From: a virus
Virus record (IMG/VR): IMGVR_UViG_3300028767_000023
Location: 1-60,719 of that record
Length of the DNA stretch: 60,719 nucleotides
Direction: 5' to 3' (one strand)
Shown here piece after piece: positions 1 through 6,763 of the stretch. Both the position numbers and the translations under genes were made by a program. The first letter of the stretch is position 1; each line of letters opens with the position of its first letter. Under the pieces are notes generated by a model that made no database searches, was not told the DNA's origin, and saw only the letters and a program-made list of their open reading frames with translations.

Positions 1-242
1 GAATTACCGTTTTGCCAGAAAACTTAACCGTTGGTGGCTCTCTTGACATACAAGGAACCGGAATTACCGTTTTGCCAGAAGGCCTAACCGTTGGTGGCTC
101 TCTTTACCTACGAGGAACCGGAATTACCGTCTTACCAGAAGGCCTAACCGTTGGTGATAAAATTTTCAAATTTTTAAATAATTATGGAAAAACAATTAGG
201 GTTAGAATACCCGGAAGGAGTATCAAGGGTTCAATTCCTTGA
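1..242 (+). CDS. C-terminal part of the leucine-rich repeat protein (continues from the right end)
   Basis: The frame is open from the first base and shows two and a half copies of a 20-residue repeat (LTVGG.L...GTGITVLPE). A non-repeated tail of about 28 residues beginning DKIFKFLNNY follows, with the stop at 240-242. The same repeat in the same frame fills the right end of the window, so this is the 3' end of the gene starting at 59177, assuming a circular map. Direct joining of the two ends would not keep the repeat phase; at least 33 bases, plus possibly whole 60-base units, are missing. The last 59 bases overlap the start of the next gene in another frame. The function of the tail is unknown. 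Confidence 0.75.
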   Translation, partial: ITVLPENLTVGGSLDIQGTGITVLPEGLTVGGSLYLRGTGITVLPEGLTVGDKIFKFLNNYGKTIRVRIPGRSIKGSIP

Positions 243-612
243 TGCCAACTGTACAGAAGTGGAAAACATTGGTTTTACACGTGAATTTACACAAGAGGAA
301 ATGGAAGCCATGAAAGACAATCTGGCTGATGTTTCTATTGAGCTAAACGATCTTCAAATTGAGAAGAAAGAACTTGTAAAAGAGATTAACTTAAAAATGA
401 AACCAAAGGATCAATGCAGAAAAAATCTTTTGGAAAGCATCCGCAAAAGGTCCGAGTACGTAAATGAGGATTGCTTTAAATTCGTAGACCATGAAACAAA
501 CACGGTCGGATACTATAACAGCGAAGGGTTACTTGTTTCTACCAGGAGAATTAAACCTGAAGAACGTCAAACAAAAATGTTTAAACTGCCAAAAACAGGC
601 ACAAACGATTAA
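184..612 (+). CDS. Conserved early phage protein of unknown function
   Basis: This 142-residue acidic and lysine-rich protein starts at an ATG preceded by AATT, the usual context in this genome. Residues about 35-70 are rich in E, K, L and I and probably form a helical hairpin or coiled coil. The C-terminal half has a 'VGYYNSEGLLVSTRRIKPEERQ' type segment, usual for small phage proteins (shown here only as a short motif around residues 100-122). It overlaps the repeat protein upstream by 59 bases and is followed after two bases by the gene at 615, so the three are probably one operon with the exonuclease at 58578. I do not recognise a specific family. Confidence 0.8.
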   Translation: MEKQLGLEYPEGVSRVQFLDANCTEVENIGFTREFTQEEMEAMKDNLADVSIELNDLQIEKKELVKEINLKMKPKDQCRKNLLESIRKRSEYVNEDCFKFVDHETNTVGYYNSEGLLVSTRRIKPEERQTKMFKLPKTGTND

Positions 613-614
613 TT

Positions 615-1373
615 ATGTCAGAAGAAAAGAAATTCAATTTTACACTACACGAAGGTGTAACAGAAATTGTAGTTCGGGAAGGTGCAGCAATAAAGGTTCT
701 CGATCCTAAAGCACCTATTAAAGTCGATTTGAGAGGCGTTATTCAAGCTCCGTTCATCTTCCTCTCAAAAAGGTATCAATTTACTGAGCCAGATGGTATT
801 GTGCCACAACTGAACCTTACCCGATGTCACATCCTTGTTAACCGGGAAAAAGTATCTATCACCCTTGTTGTGAATGAGAATGATGACTATATCCGGGGTC
901 AAGTTGTTGGTAAACTTGAAACAGAACCAAAATTTGAAGAGTTTGGAATAAATACCGGCAAAGTATGGACACCTACTCAGCTTGGTTTATTTTTCAAGAT
1001 GAACCGGTATTTCTTTACGAGCAAGGAAGACAATATGAAACTTGTCAATGACCTGCTGAACTTTACCGCAACTGTAAATAACAGCATTCAGCGTTCAGTA
1101 AAAGAATCGGGAGACAAAACCGACAATTTTGAACAGGTTGTAAATTCCAACCTTCCGAAATCTTTCAATCTGAAAATACCAATTATGAAGGGGTTTCAGG
1201 CTGAAATCATCGAAGTAGAAACCTTTGCTCAAATTAACGGCAAGGAAGTGGCTTTTACTTTGATCTCTCCGGGAGCGCAAGCAACCTACGAAGAGGTACG
1301 TGATACTATCATTGACACCGAAATTAAAAAGTTCGAAGAATTGTTTCCAATGGTTCCAATTATCGAACAATAA
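615..1373 (+). CDS. Conserved phage protein next to recombination genes
   Basis: The product is 252 residues with no signal peptide or membrane segment. It has a beta-rich first half with conserved-looking segments such as DLRGVIQAP (about residue 37), CHILVNREK and NENDDY, and a second half containing FGINTGKVWTP and SNLPKSFNLKIPI, ending in VPIIEQ. I recall similar proteins of unknown function in phages and prophages of Bacteroidota. They are distantly reminiscent of the DUF2303 phage family, but that link is weak. Its place just after the exonuclease-repeat-protein block suggests a role in recombination or DNA handling. That role is inference from neighbours only. Confidence 0.8.
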   Translation: MSEEKKFNFTLHEGVTEIVVREGAAIKVLDPKAPIKVDLRGVIQAPFIFLSKRYQFTEPDGIVPQLNLTRCHILVNREKVSITLVVNENDDYIRGQVVGKLETEPKFEEFGINTGKVWTPTQLGLFFKMNRYFFTSKEDNMKLVNDLLNFTATVNNSIQRSVKESGDKTDNFEQVVNSNLPKSFNLKIPIMKGFQAEIIEVETFAQINGKEVAFTLISPGAQATYEEVRDTIIDTEIKKFEELFPMVPIIEQ

Positions 1374-1388
1374 TCCTGAATGGTTTCC

Positions 1389-1407
1389 GGGGAGTCCGAT
1401 TCTCCCC
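1389..1407 (+). promoter_or_regulatory. Short RNA hairpin between genes
   Basis: GGGGAG (1389-1394) and CTCCCC (1402-1407) form a perfect six-pair stem around a seven-base loop. No T-run follows, so this is not a normal terminator. It lies in the leader of the DnaA-like gene and may affect mRNA stability or translation. Confidence 0.4.
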
Positions 1408-1435
1408 ACAGGAACAACTATATAACAATCAAATT

Positions 1436-2014
1436 ATGAGTAACCTACTTTCTGAATATGATCCCATTTCTCTTATCGCTACTACTGTAGAAGATTACTA
1501 CGATCTTCCTTCTGGTAGCATCCAGATCAAAGCCCGGAAAAGAGAAATAGTTCAGGCAAGGCAAATCGCTATGTTCTTTTCTAAAAAACTAACAAAATCA
1601 TCCCTAAGCACTATCGGTGCAGCATTGGGCCGCAAGGATCACACTTCTGTACTCTATTCTTGCAAAACCGTTAACAATTTGATTGACACAGATAAGCAGT
1701 TTAAAATAGATGTGGATAAAATAGAAATCAAGATAGCGGAGAATATTAAAAAACAAGGTAATGTAGTCACATTGAAAAGGATATTCATGTTGGGTTATGG
1801 GGTTATTATTGGAAGACAATATTCAGAACATACCGGTACTACCTATCATTTTGATGTTTGCTGTGCTGTCGCAAAAATACAAGGGTTTAAAATTTCAGAA
1901 ATAGCTAAATATACCTATTGCGAAAAAGAATTCATTGAAACAAGGATAAACTATGCTTTTCCCCCAAAGATTCAAAAAATGAATGAGTTAATTAATAAAA
2001 TATATAAGTCATAA
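1436..2014 (+). CDS. Stand-alone DnaA domain IV-like DNA-binding protein
   Basis: The 192-residue protein carries, at residues about 32-85, the C-terminal DNA-binding domain of the initiator DnaA. A segment beginning KARKREIVQARQIAMFF precedes the signature GRKDHTSVLYSC (canonical GGRDHTTVLHAC). The ATPase domain of DnaA is absent. Full DnaA binds nine-base boxes through this helix-turn-helix plus signature loop, so this protein likely recognises a DnaA-box-like sequence. It could start phage replication, recruit host machinery or interfere with the host initiator. Residues 110-192 form a second domain I do not recognise. It stands before the cassette region and after the recombination block. 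Confidence 0.85.
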   Translation: MSNLLSEYDPISLIATTVEDYYDLPSGSIQIKARKREIVQARQIAMFFSKKLTKSSLSTIGAALGRKDHTSVLYSCKTVNNLIDTDKQFKIDVDKIEIKIAENIKKQGNVVTLKRIFMLGYGVIIGRQYSEHTGTTYHFDVCCAVAKIQGFKISEIAKYTYCEKEFIETRINYAFPPKIQKMNELINKIYKS

Positions 2015-2017
2015 ATG

Positions 2018-2067
2018 AGCCAACGTACACCAACAAAAACCGACTTGACATATAGTTGATGTAACGC
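2018..2067 (+). other. Degenerate attC-like relic
   Basis: Two arms resemble the ends of the attC sites that follow. CGTACACCAAC and the later GTTGATGTAACG are imperfect reverse complements, and the inner motif GACATATAG is identical to that of the site at 2847-2943. It is much shorter than the others (about 50 bases) and its core bases do not match a downstream partner. I read it as an eroded cassette boundary; chance similarity is possible. Confidence 0.35.
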
Positions 2068-2096
2068 CTGTATTTTAATTACTTAAATGAAAATAT

Positions 2097-2636
2097 ATGA
2101 AAGAAAAAATCAAATTATGGTACGCTGAAAAATACAGCAGTTCCCCTTTGAAAATTACGGACGAAGAAATTGAATTTATTATCGAAAAAAAATGCAATTG
2201 CGATCAGTGTGGAGAATCTATGTTTGAAATGTGGGATGCTCCAAATATTGATATGGAAGAAGATGAGTTTTTATGTGAACGATGTTTTAGTGAAGAATAT
2301 GAAACCTCATGTCCTTATTGCGAAAACACGGTAATGAACGATGATATAAGCGAAAATTATTTTGTGATAAACCAAACAGGAGCCCAAGAAACAGGTGAAA
2401 AGGTTGGTTTCTATAAAATACTAAGCCATCCATTTTACCAGAACGATTTTTTTGGATTCGATAGTATGATTGAAGGAGCTTATGAATTTGTCAACAAACT
2501 GGATGAAAACAAAAGGGATAATGATTGTCAGTCCTGTGGAAATATCTGTCAAGAATGCGTTGATAAGCACATTTACCGAAAGCAAAACCCACCAGGAACA
2601 AAACAACATGGGTTTGATTTTAAGTTTCCAGGATGA
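2097..2636 (+). CDS. Multi-zinc-finger protein of unknown function
   Basis: The 179-residue acidic protein contains at least four CxxC pairs: CNCDQCGE (about residue 33), CERC (about 60), CPYC (about 72) and CQSCGNICQEC near residue 145. This spacing suggests three zinc ribbons with a linker between residues 85 and 140. It probably binds zinc and may contact nucleic acid or protein, but no family is recognised. The start of the next gene overlaps its last four bases (ATGA), indicating translational coupling. It lies between a degenerate attC relic and a good attC site, so it may be a gene cassette. Confidence 0.75.
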   Translation: MKEKIKLWYAEKYSSSPLKITDEEIEFIIEKKCNCDQCGESMFEMWDAPNIDMEEDEFLCERCFSEEYETSCPYCENTVMNDDISENYFVINQTGAQETGEKVGFYKILSHPFYQNDFFGFDSMIEGAYEFVNKLDENKRDNDCQSCGNICQECVDKHIYRKQNPPGTKQHGFDFKFPG

Positions 2637-2845
2637 AAAACTTAATTGAAACTAAAATAAGGCAGCTATTCAAAACGGATGCTGCTTTTTGTAATGCTCA
2701 GAACTATGAGAGAACTGATTTTCCGTCAAAGAAAAAGACGGTAATCAAAAAAATTGAGTGGCTTGATAATTTTCTCAGGCCGCTCAACCTAAAAACTAAG
2801 ATTGTCGATATTAACGATGTCGATGATGAAAGCGGGTTAAAATAA
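2633..2845 (+). CDS. Small protein, paralogue of the gene at 56312
   Basis: This 70-residue basic protein starts within the stop of the upstream gene (ATGA). It is clearly related to the product at 56312: both begin with a lysine-rich helix containing ETKI..LFK, then FC..Q.Y, a segment on the pattern FPSKK..V..KIEWL with N(A)FL(R/K)PL, and L K.(K/E)IVD. The function is unknown; a small helical DNA- or protein-binding factor is possible. Its stop is directly followed by the inverse core of an attC site at 2847. Confidence 0.75.
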   Translation: MKNLIETKIRQLFKTDAAFCNAQNYERTDFPSKKKTVIKKIEWLDNFLRPLNLKTKIVDINDVDDESGLK

Positions 2846-2846
2846 C

Positions 2847-2943
2847 CCATAACGGCCGAAACTATATGCAGGTTTGCGGCTTGCAGAATGTTTCATGGTA
2901 GTAAAATTTTCTCCGCAAACTTGACATATAGTTTTTGTTATAA
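2847..2943 (+). other. attC recombination site A
   Basis: The site starts with inverse core CCATAAC and ends with core GTTATAA. Between them, AAACTATATG..GTTTGCGG pairs with CCGCAAACTTGACATATAG to give a long imperfect hairpin, as integron attC sites do when folded as single strands. The outer ten bases of the right core (GTTATAAGCA) are the exact reverse complement of TGCTTATAAC at 3587-3596, the start of the next site. Confidence 0.85.
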
Positions 2944-2952
2944 GCAGGCATT

Positions 2953-3204
2953 ATGGAACGATATAATAAAAGAACTTGGTTGAATAAAGATGATTCTCCT
3001 TCACTTGGAAGTGTTGTCGCATTTGATGGAGAAGTGAAATACAGCGATGGAGCCGAAAGAACTATTTTTTTAGCAATATCTGATTGCAGCAAAACAGTTA
3101 AACTAATTAAGAACTCCGAAAATATTGAAGATTTTACGGAAAAAATGAAGCTATTAAAAAACGAAATAGAGTTATTTATTAACCACTTAGAACAAAAGCA
3201 ATGA
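2953..3204 (+). CDS. Cassette gene, small protein of unknown function
   Basis: The 83-residue protein begins ten bases after the core of attC A. It has a beta-rich first half with SLGSVVAFDGEV and a helical, charged C-terminal half. Its final bases overlap the start of the next gene by four, so the two form a two-gene cassette. No family is recognised. A cluster of W, D and S at residues 9-15 (TWLNKDDSP) may be a conserved surface patch. A role in phage or host defence is possible but not shown by the sequence. Confidence 0.75.
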   Translation: MERYNKRTWLNKDDSPSLGSVVAFDGEVKYSDGAERTIFLAISDCSKTVKLIKNSENIEDFTEKMKLLKNEIELFINHLEQKQ

Positions 3205-3575
3205 AAATAAATAAATTTAAAATAGGTGATTTTGTTACGCAAATACAAAGAAACGAACAAAGCTATGTTGGTTACAAATACAAATTGGTAAAACTAACAA
3301 AAGATACCATTTTTCTTAAGAGTTATTGTACTGGGGATGATTACGAAATAAAAGAGTTAAATAGAGCCAATTACGAAAATGATTGGTTTAAATATATTGA
3401 AAGCGATGAAAACCCAGAGGCTCTGGATGATGATATTTTCGGCTATGGACAGTTGAGATTACAACACTTCTATTTAGGTTTTGAACTTGATAAAATGCGT
3501 GGAAATAACGATAAAAGATTTGGAGACTTACTCATGACTTGCAGGGCGATAGAAGAAAAACTAGGCAAGCGGTAG
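3201..3575 (+). CDS. Cassette gene, hypothetical protein
   Basis: The 124-residue product is the second gene of the cassette between attC A and attC B and starts inside the stop of the first. The N-terminal 40 residues have the look of a small beta barrel (KIGDFVTQIQ, YKYKLVKLTKDTIFLKS), as in proteins that bind nucleic acid or protein partners. A charged middle and a helical C-terminus follow. I do not recognise a family. Its stop lies 15 bases before the inverse core of attC B. Confidence 0.75.
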   Translation: MKINKFKIGDFVTQIQRNEQSYVGYKYKLVKLTKDTIFLKSYCTGDDYEIKELNRANYENDWFKYIESDENPEALDDDIFGYGQLRLQHFYLGFELDKMRGNNDKRFGDLLMTCRAIEEKLGKR

Positions 3576-3589
3576 CGTCTTATGCTTGC

Positions 3590-3718
3590 TTATAACGGTG
3601 GCAATAAGAAACGAAAGGGATTAGAAACCGCTTTCTTATCCACCGACACAACCCTTGCAAACAGCTACAACGCTTAAATTACAGATAATACCCTTTTGTT
3701 TTTTATTGCGTGTTATGT
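3590..3718 (+). other. attC recombination site B
   Basis: Inverse core TTATAAC and core GTTATGT bound a 129-base element. The left arm CAATAAGAAACGAAAGGG is nearly complementary to the right arm CCCTTTTGTTTTTTATTG. The right end GTTATGTAGC is the exact reverse complement of GCTACATAAC at 4089-4098. Confidence 0.88.
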
Positions 3719-3752
3719 AGCGTATTTTATTAATAATTAAAACTTTAACAAT

Positions 3753-4085
3753 ATGATGGATTTAATGTATTTTGGTTACGACCACGAAAATGAATCAGCC
3801 AAGTTTGAAAAAGAATTTAAGGAGTCAATCGTAAAAACTTTTCCTGATGTGAAACTTGTAAATGCCTATAATGCTATTAAAGGTTATCGACAGGAAGTTC
3901 ATTTACCAGAAGAACAAAAAGACAATTACCTATCATGGCTTATTGGCGATGGTTGGTTGGAAATGTCATTTACAATGCAAATAATGATGATGGATAAAGA
4001 GCAAAAAGAAGAATTTAAAAGGATTTTCGCTTTAGCAAAGAAACAGCATCCACACGCATTTAAGCCCGAAGCTGTGCAGTCTTAA
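3753..4085 (+). CDS. Cassette gene, hypothetical protein
   Basis: The only gene of its cassette encodes 110 residues, acidic and soluble, with several aromatic and methionine-rich stretches (WLEMSFTMQIMMM near residue 70). It begins about 35 bases after the core of attC B and stops seven bases before the inverse core of attC C. No family is recognised and no motif identifies a catalytic site. The tight packing between recombination sites is the main evidence that it is a real gene. Confidence 0.72.
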   Translation: MMDLMYFGYDHENESAKFEKEFKESIVKTFPDVKLVNAYNAIKGYRQEVHLPEEQKDNYLSWLIGDGWLEMSFTMQIMMMDKEQKEEFKRIFALAKKQHPHAFKPEAVQS

Positions 4086-4091
4086 TATGCT

Positions 4092-4188
4092 ACATAACGG
4101 TGGTTGTATGCGTTCGGTTTTGCTTGCACTCAACTATCGATTAAGAACGAAATTACCCAGCAAAACTGACGTATACAACGTGTTAGCT
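4092..4188 (+). other. attC recombination site C
   Basis: Inverse core ACATAAC and core GTTAGCT delimit 97 bases. TATGCGTTCGGTTTTGC pairs with GCAAAACTGACGTATA. These arms are nearly identical to those of site H, while the outer ends differ. GTTAGCTGCT at the right end is the exact reverse complement of AGCAGCTAAC at 4595-4604. Confidence 0.88.
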
Positions 4189-4221
4189 GCTGTATTTATT
4201 AAACAACTAAATAACAATAAA

Positions 4222-4596
4222 ATGGAACATAATAACGAAAGAAATATTACCTGCCCTTATTGCGGTTGGGAAGATGAAGATAGTTGGGAATTTGGCGAAG
4301 ATGAAGGAACTGCAACATGTGGAAGCTGTGAAAAAGAATTTAATGTAACCAGAGAAATTGAAGTTACTTATTCTACAAGCCGAATTGAATGTGAAGAAGG
4401 TGAACACAACTATAAAGTTGAAGATTATCACATTCATAAACAAAAATACAATACAAAAACTAAAGATTGGGATAAATTACCTGAATTGGAGTGGGAGTAT
4501 ATAAGAATTGAAGTGTGTGATATTTGCGAGGATAAAGAGTATATCAAAATAACGAAAGATGAATATACTGATGCGCTTGCAAGTTCCGCAATATAG
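4222..4596 (+). CDS. Cassette gene, zinc-ribbon protein
   Basis: I take the ATG at 4222 as start, because the open frame before it runs through attC C. The 124-residue acidic protein has a classic zinc ribbon, CPYCGWED near residue 11 and CGSC near residue 33. A second pair CDIC near residue 105 follows a conserved-looking HNYKVEDYHIH stretch. Such ribbons usually bind nucleic acid or stabilise small adaptor proteins; the role here is unknown. The stop codon region abuts the inverse core of attC D. Confidence 0.78.
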   Translation: MEHNNERNITCPYCGWEDEDSWEFGEDEGTATCGSCEKEFNVTREIEVTYSTSRIECEEGEHNYKVEDYHIHKQKYNTKTKDWDKLPELEWEYIRIEVCDICEDKEYIKITKDEYTDALASSAI

Positions 4597-4597
4597 C

Positions 4598-4726
4598 AGC
4601 TAACGATTTGTATATGGTGTCGGGAGGGAATTTGGCTAAGCTTTTGATGCGAGGTTGCAAACTCAAATTATTAACCGTATGTCCTACGGGGACAACAGCC
4701 CGCCTGCACTATATACTTTGTTAGCA
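4598..4726 (+). other. attC recombination site D
   Basis: Inverse core AGCTAAC and core GTTAGCA flank 129 bases. GTATATGGTGTCGGGAGGG pairs imperfectly with CCCGCCTGCACTATATAC. The right end GTTAGCAAAC is the exact reverse complement of GTTTGCTAAC at 5053-5062. Confidence 0.87.
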
Positions 4727-4752
4727 AACGGTTTTATTAATTCAATTATATT

Positions 4753-5049
4753 ATGAAAATTAAAGCTATTCATACAGCATGGGACAATAAACCATGTATT
4801 ATAAAACCAAGATTCTTTCCTAAAGAAACAGGGCTACAATTTACTGTTATCGAGGGTTGTTATAGTGGTTCATGTTTTGCCTGTAAGTACGAACAATTTA
4901 CTTTTGATTGGTATGCTAAATTTAAAATATTCTTTGTAAGAATTTGGTACTACCTTAAAATGAATCTTTGGCGCAAAATATATCACCAATATCCTTACAG
5001 ATTAAAATTGTTTTTCAATCCCATAAAAAATGATGGAATGCCATTTTAA
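4753..5049 (+). CDS. Cassette gene, small basic protein
   Basis: This 98-residue protein starts 26 bases after the core of attC D. It contains GCYSGSCFACKYEQ near residue 35, which could be a metal or disulfide site. A strongly aromatic and basic middle (FKIFFVRIWYYLKMNLWRK) suggests an amphipathic or peripheral membrane helix. I recognise no family. It is the single gene of its cassette and ends seven bases before the inverse core of attC E. Confidence 0.7.
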   Translation: MKIKAIHTAWDNKPCIIKPRFFPKETGLQFTVIEGCYSGSCFACKYEQFTFDWYAKFKIFFVRIWYYLKMNLWRKIYHQYPYRLKLFFNPIKNDGMPF

Positions 5050-5055
5050 GCTGTT

Positions 5056-5184
5056 TGCTAACGTTAAAAATATGAAATGTACGGGATTAAAAGCGGTATC
5101 CTATCCCGATACACTAAAGTAAATTAAAGGTAATACCGTTAAAATATGCACTAACACCCGTATATTTTATATTTAGTGTTAAGT
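5056..5184 (+). other. attC recombination site E
   Basis: Inverse core TGCTAAC and core GTTAAGT bound 129 bases. AAATATGAAATGTACGGG pairs with CCCGTATATTTTATATTT. GTTAAGTGC at the right end is the exact reverse complement of GCACTTAAC at 5484-5492. Confidence 0.87.
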
Positions 5185-5206
5185 GCTGGCGTTTAAATTT
5201 AAATTT

Positions 5207-5449
5207 ATGCTACACGCAAGACCAGATTACAACAGGATTCAAGACCCTGAGAACAAAATTCCACAGGATGAACCTGTATTTCTTTTAAGAGGGCAGGACA
5301 ACATGGCTCCAGAACTATTATTGCGATGGGCTTCAAAACTCCGCTTACAAAACGGAGACCCTAAAATGGCGCAAATGGTAGAAGAACATGCCCAAAAAAT
5401 GATTGAATGGCAAAAGTCTATTAAAAGTAAAAGACCTGATTTGCCATAA
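5207..5449 (+). CDS. Cassette gene resembling a small phage protein of unknown function
   Basis: I prefer the ATG at 5207 (product starting MLHARPDYNRIQDP) over the upstream one at 5183, which lies in the core site of attC E. The 80-residue protein has the pattern HARPDYNRIQDP..IP.DEPVFLLRGQD followed by a helical segment. I recall this pattern from small phage and prophage proteins without known function. If so, a phage-type gene has been captured as an integron cassette. It ends about 35 bases before attC F. Confidence 0.75.
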   Translation: MLHARPDYNRIQDPENKIPQDEPVFLLRGQDNMAPELLLRWASKLRLQNGDPKMAQMVEEHAQKMIEWQKSIKSKRPDLP

Positions 5450-5485
5450 GTACAATGTGTGAGCGTAGGGATTTCTTACGCTTGC

Positions 5486-5614
5486 ACTTAACGGTATGTG
5501 TATGATACGTGCCGGATTAAAAGCACAGACCTGTCGAATTAGTAGTAACTTAATAAATAGCACAAATGAACAATAACATAGAAACTCGGCAATCGGCTAT
5601 ACAACTTGTTATGC
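5486..5614 (+). other. attC recombination site F
   Basis: Inverse core ACTTAAC and core GTTATGC flank 129 bases. TGTGTATG..TGCCGG on the left pairs loosely with CGGCAATCGGCTATACAA on the right. The right end GTTATGCCCC is the exact reverse complement of GGGGCATAAC at 5854-5863. The pairing of the arms is weaker than in the other sites. Confidence 0.8.
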
Positions 5615-5862
5615 CCCGTTTTTTTATCCGTTCTTTTACAAACGATAAAGAAAGAGCAAAACAATATTTTATGGTTGCAAAATCAGAGAATCATTCAGAA
5701 GCATTAATAATTAGAAAACTTGTACTTTCTGAAAATCTACAATTATATGGTGGTAATAGTAAAATAATAAAGCAATTCAAAGACTATTACTTATTTGAGC
5801 AAAGGTTTTCAATAAAGATTAAAACTTTAAAAACGGTTATGTCTGTTTTAAATGGGGCATAA
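5611..5862 (+). CDS. Cassette gene whose start codon lies in the core site
   Basis: The frame is open from an ATG at 5566 inside attC F. The cassette itself can only contribute from the core on, and the ATG at 5611 is part of the core GTT-ATG-C. Starting there the product is 83 residues: MPRFFIRSF followed by a basic helical protein with KERAKQYF and several lysines. Another possible start is 5671. The stop overlaps the inverse core of attC G (GGGGCATAAC). No family is recognised. Confidence 0.6.
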   Translation: MPRFFIRSFTNDKERAKQYFMVAKSENHSEALIIRKLVLSENLQLYGGNSKIIKQFKDYYLFEQRFSIKIKTLKTVMSVLNGA

Positions 5863-5989
5863 CGGTCTGCAAATAGCGGCAGGGCAGGATTACGGGCGGT
5901 TTCCGTTAATATCAGCCACTATTTACGGGCGAAAAGATACCGATTGCAAACTAATACTGCCTGACTTGACCGCTATTTAGCTGTTATCG
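5857..5989 (+). other. attC recombination site G
   Basis: Inverse core GCATAAC and core GTTATCG flank 133 bases. AAATAGCGG..GGCAGG pairs with GCCTG..CCGCTATTTAG. GTTATCGT at the right end is the exact reverse complement of ACGATAAC at 6591-6598. Confidence 0.87.
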
Positions 5990-6001
5990 TTCAGGGCTTC
6001 G

Positions 6002-6331
6002 ATGTACACAATTGAAACTAAAAACTTAATAATTAACTCAAATACTATGAAGTCAGAAGAAATGGAACCCGGTAAAACTTACAACACAACGCATCACATG
6101 TGCATGAGTATTGAAGGCTGTTTGAGAAATCATAGAGGCCGAAAAATTAAAATCTTTAACAACGAAGATGGAAGCCAAACATCAGATAAGGAAGCAAGGG
6201 CATATTTAGCCGAATGCCAAGCGAAAGGATGGAAGGTAATTCCATTTGGAGAACCATGCGAAGGATTTGATTATTTCGGGCATGGATGCCCAGGACATTT
6301 AAACTCAGTTACTGAATCAAAAGACAATTAG
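6002..6331 (+). CDS. Cassette gene, hypothetical cysteine-containing protein
   Basis: The product is 109 residues from the ATG at 6002. A start at 6047 (product beginning MKSEEMEPGK) is equally plausible. The C-terminal half has GEPCEGFDYFGHGCPGH, a cysteine-histidine-glycine cluster that could bind a metal. The middle has HMCMSIEGCLRN. It is the first gene of a two-gene cassette, starts about 13 bases after the core of attC G and is followed by a membrane protein gene two bases on. I recognise no family. Confidence 0.7.
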   Translation: MYTIETKNLIINSNTMKSEEMEPGKTYNTTHHMCMSIEGCLRNHRGRKIKIFNNEDGSQTSDKEARAYLAECQAKGWKVIPFGEPCEGFDYFGHGCPGHLNSVTESKDN

Positions 6332-6333
6332 CC

Positions 6334-6585
6334 ATGAAAACAACATTTTTAATTATTCTTTTTATCGCGATACTCTTATACATTGGCGATACAAGTATCA
6401 AATTCAATCCTTTTAAGATTGAAATTCAAAAGCCTTATATGGCTGTCGGTTGGTTTCTTCTCATTGTATCTGTCGCTTGTTTTACAATTCAAGGCGAGAA
6501 AACCGGATTCAAAAAGGGATGCGATGAAACACTTGAACTTGTCAAAGATGTATTCAGCGAGTCCGATAGCGATACCGCCAATTAG
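6334..6585 (+). CDS. Cassette gene, small two-span membrane protein
   Basis: The 83-residue product has a first hydrophobic stretch at residues 4-18 (TFLIILFIAILLYIG) and a second at about 37-53 (AVGWFLLIVSVACFTI). A charged cytoplasmic-type C-terminus ends in an acidic serine-rich tail. It is probably an inner-membrane protein. It is the second gene of the cassette and ends seven bases before the inverse core of attC H. Function unknown. Confidence 0.72.
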   Translation: MKTTFLIILFIAILLYIGDTSIKFNPFKIEIQKPYMAVGWFLLIVSVACFTIQGEKTGFKKGCDETLELVKDVFSESDSDTAN

Positions 6586-6591
6586 CCTTGA

Positions 6592-6687
6592 CGATAACGG
6601 ATGGTGCTATGCGTTCGGTTTTGCTTGTAGAAATTATCAAGTTACCGAAAAAGTTAATGCAAAACTGACGTATAGCACGTGTTATAC
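6592..6687 (+). other. attC recombination site H
   Basis: Inverse core CGATAAC and core GTTATAC bound 96 bases. TATGCGTTCGGTTTTGC pairs with GCAAAACTGACGTATA, the same arms as in site C, but with different outer ends. GTTATACCAC is the exact reverse complement of GTGGTATAAC at 7275-7284. Confidence 0.88.
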
Positions 6688-6763
6688 CACGTTTTTATTT
6701 GTCTTATTTTCAACTACTTACATTTTATTTTAAATAATCTTGAAAAAAAAACGATAAAATGTA

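Noticed and set aside
217-248. T-arm-like stem CAAGG..CCTTG with GTTCAATT
   Set aside because: The loop has eight bases, no acceptor or anticodon stem is found, and the stretch is coding for the gene at 184.
6383-6733. Plus-strand frame of 116 codons across attC H
   Set aside because: It overlaps the better two-span membrane protein gene at 6334 and runs through a recombination site.
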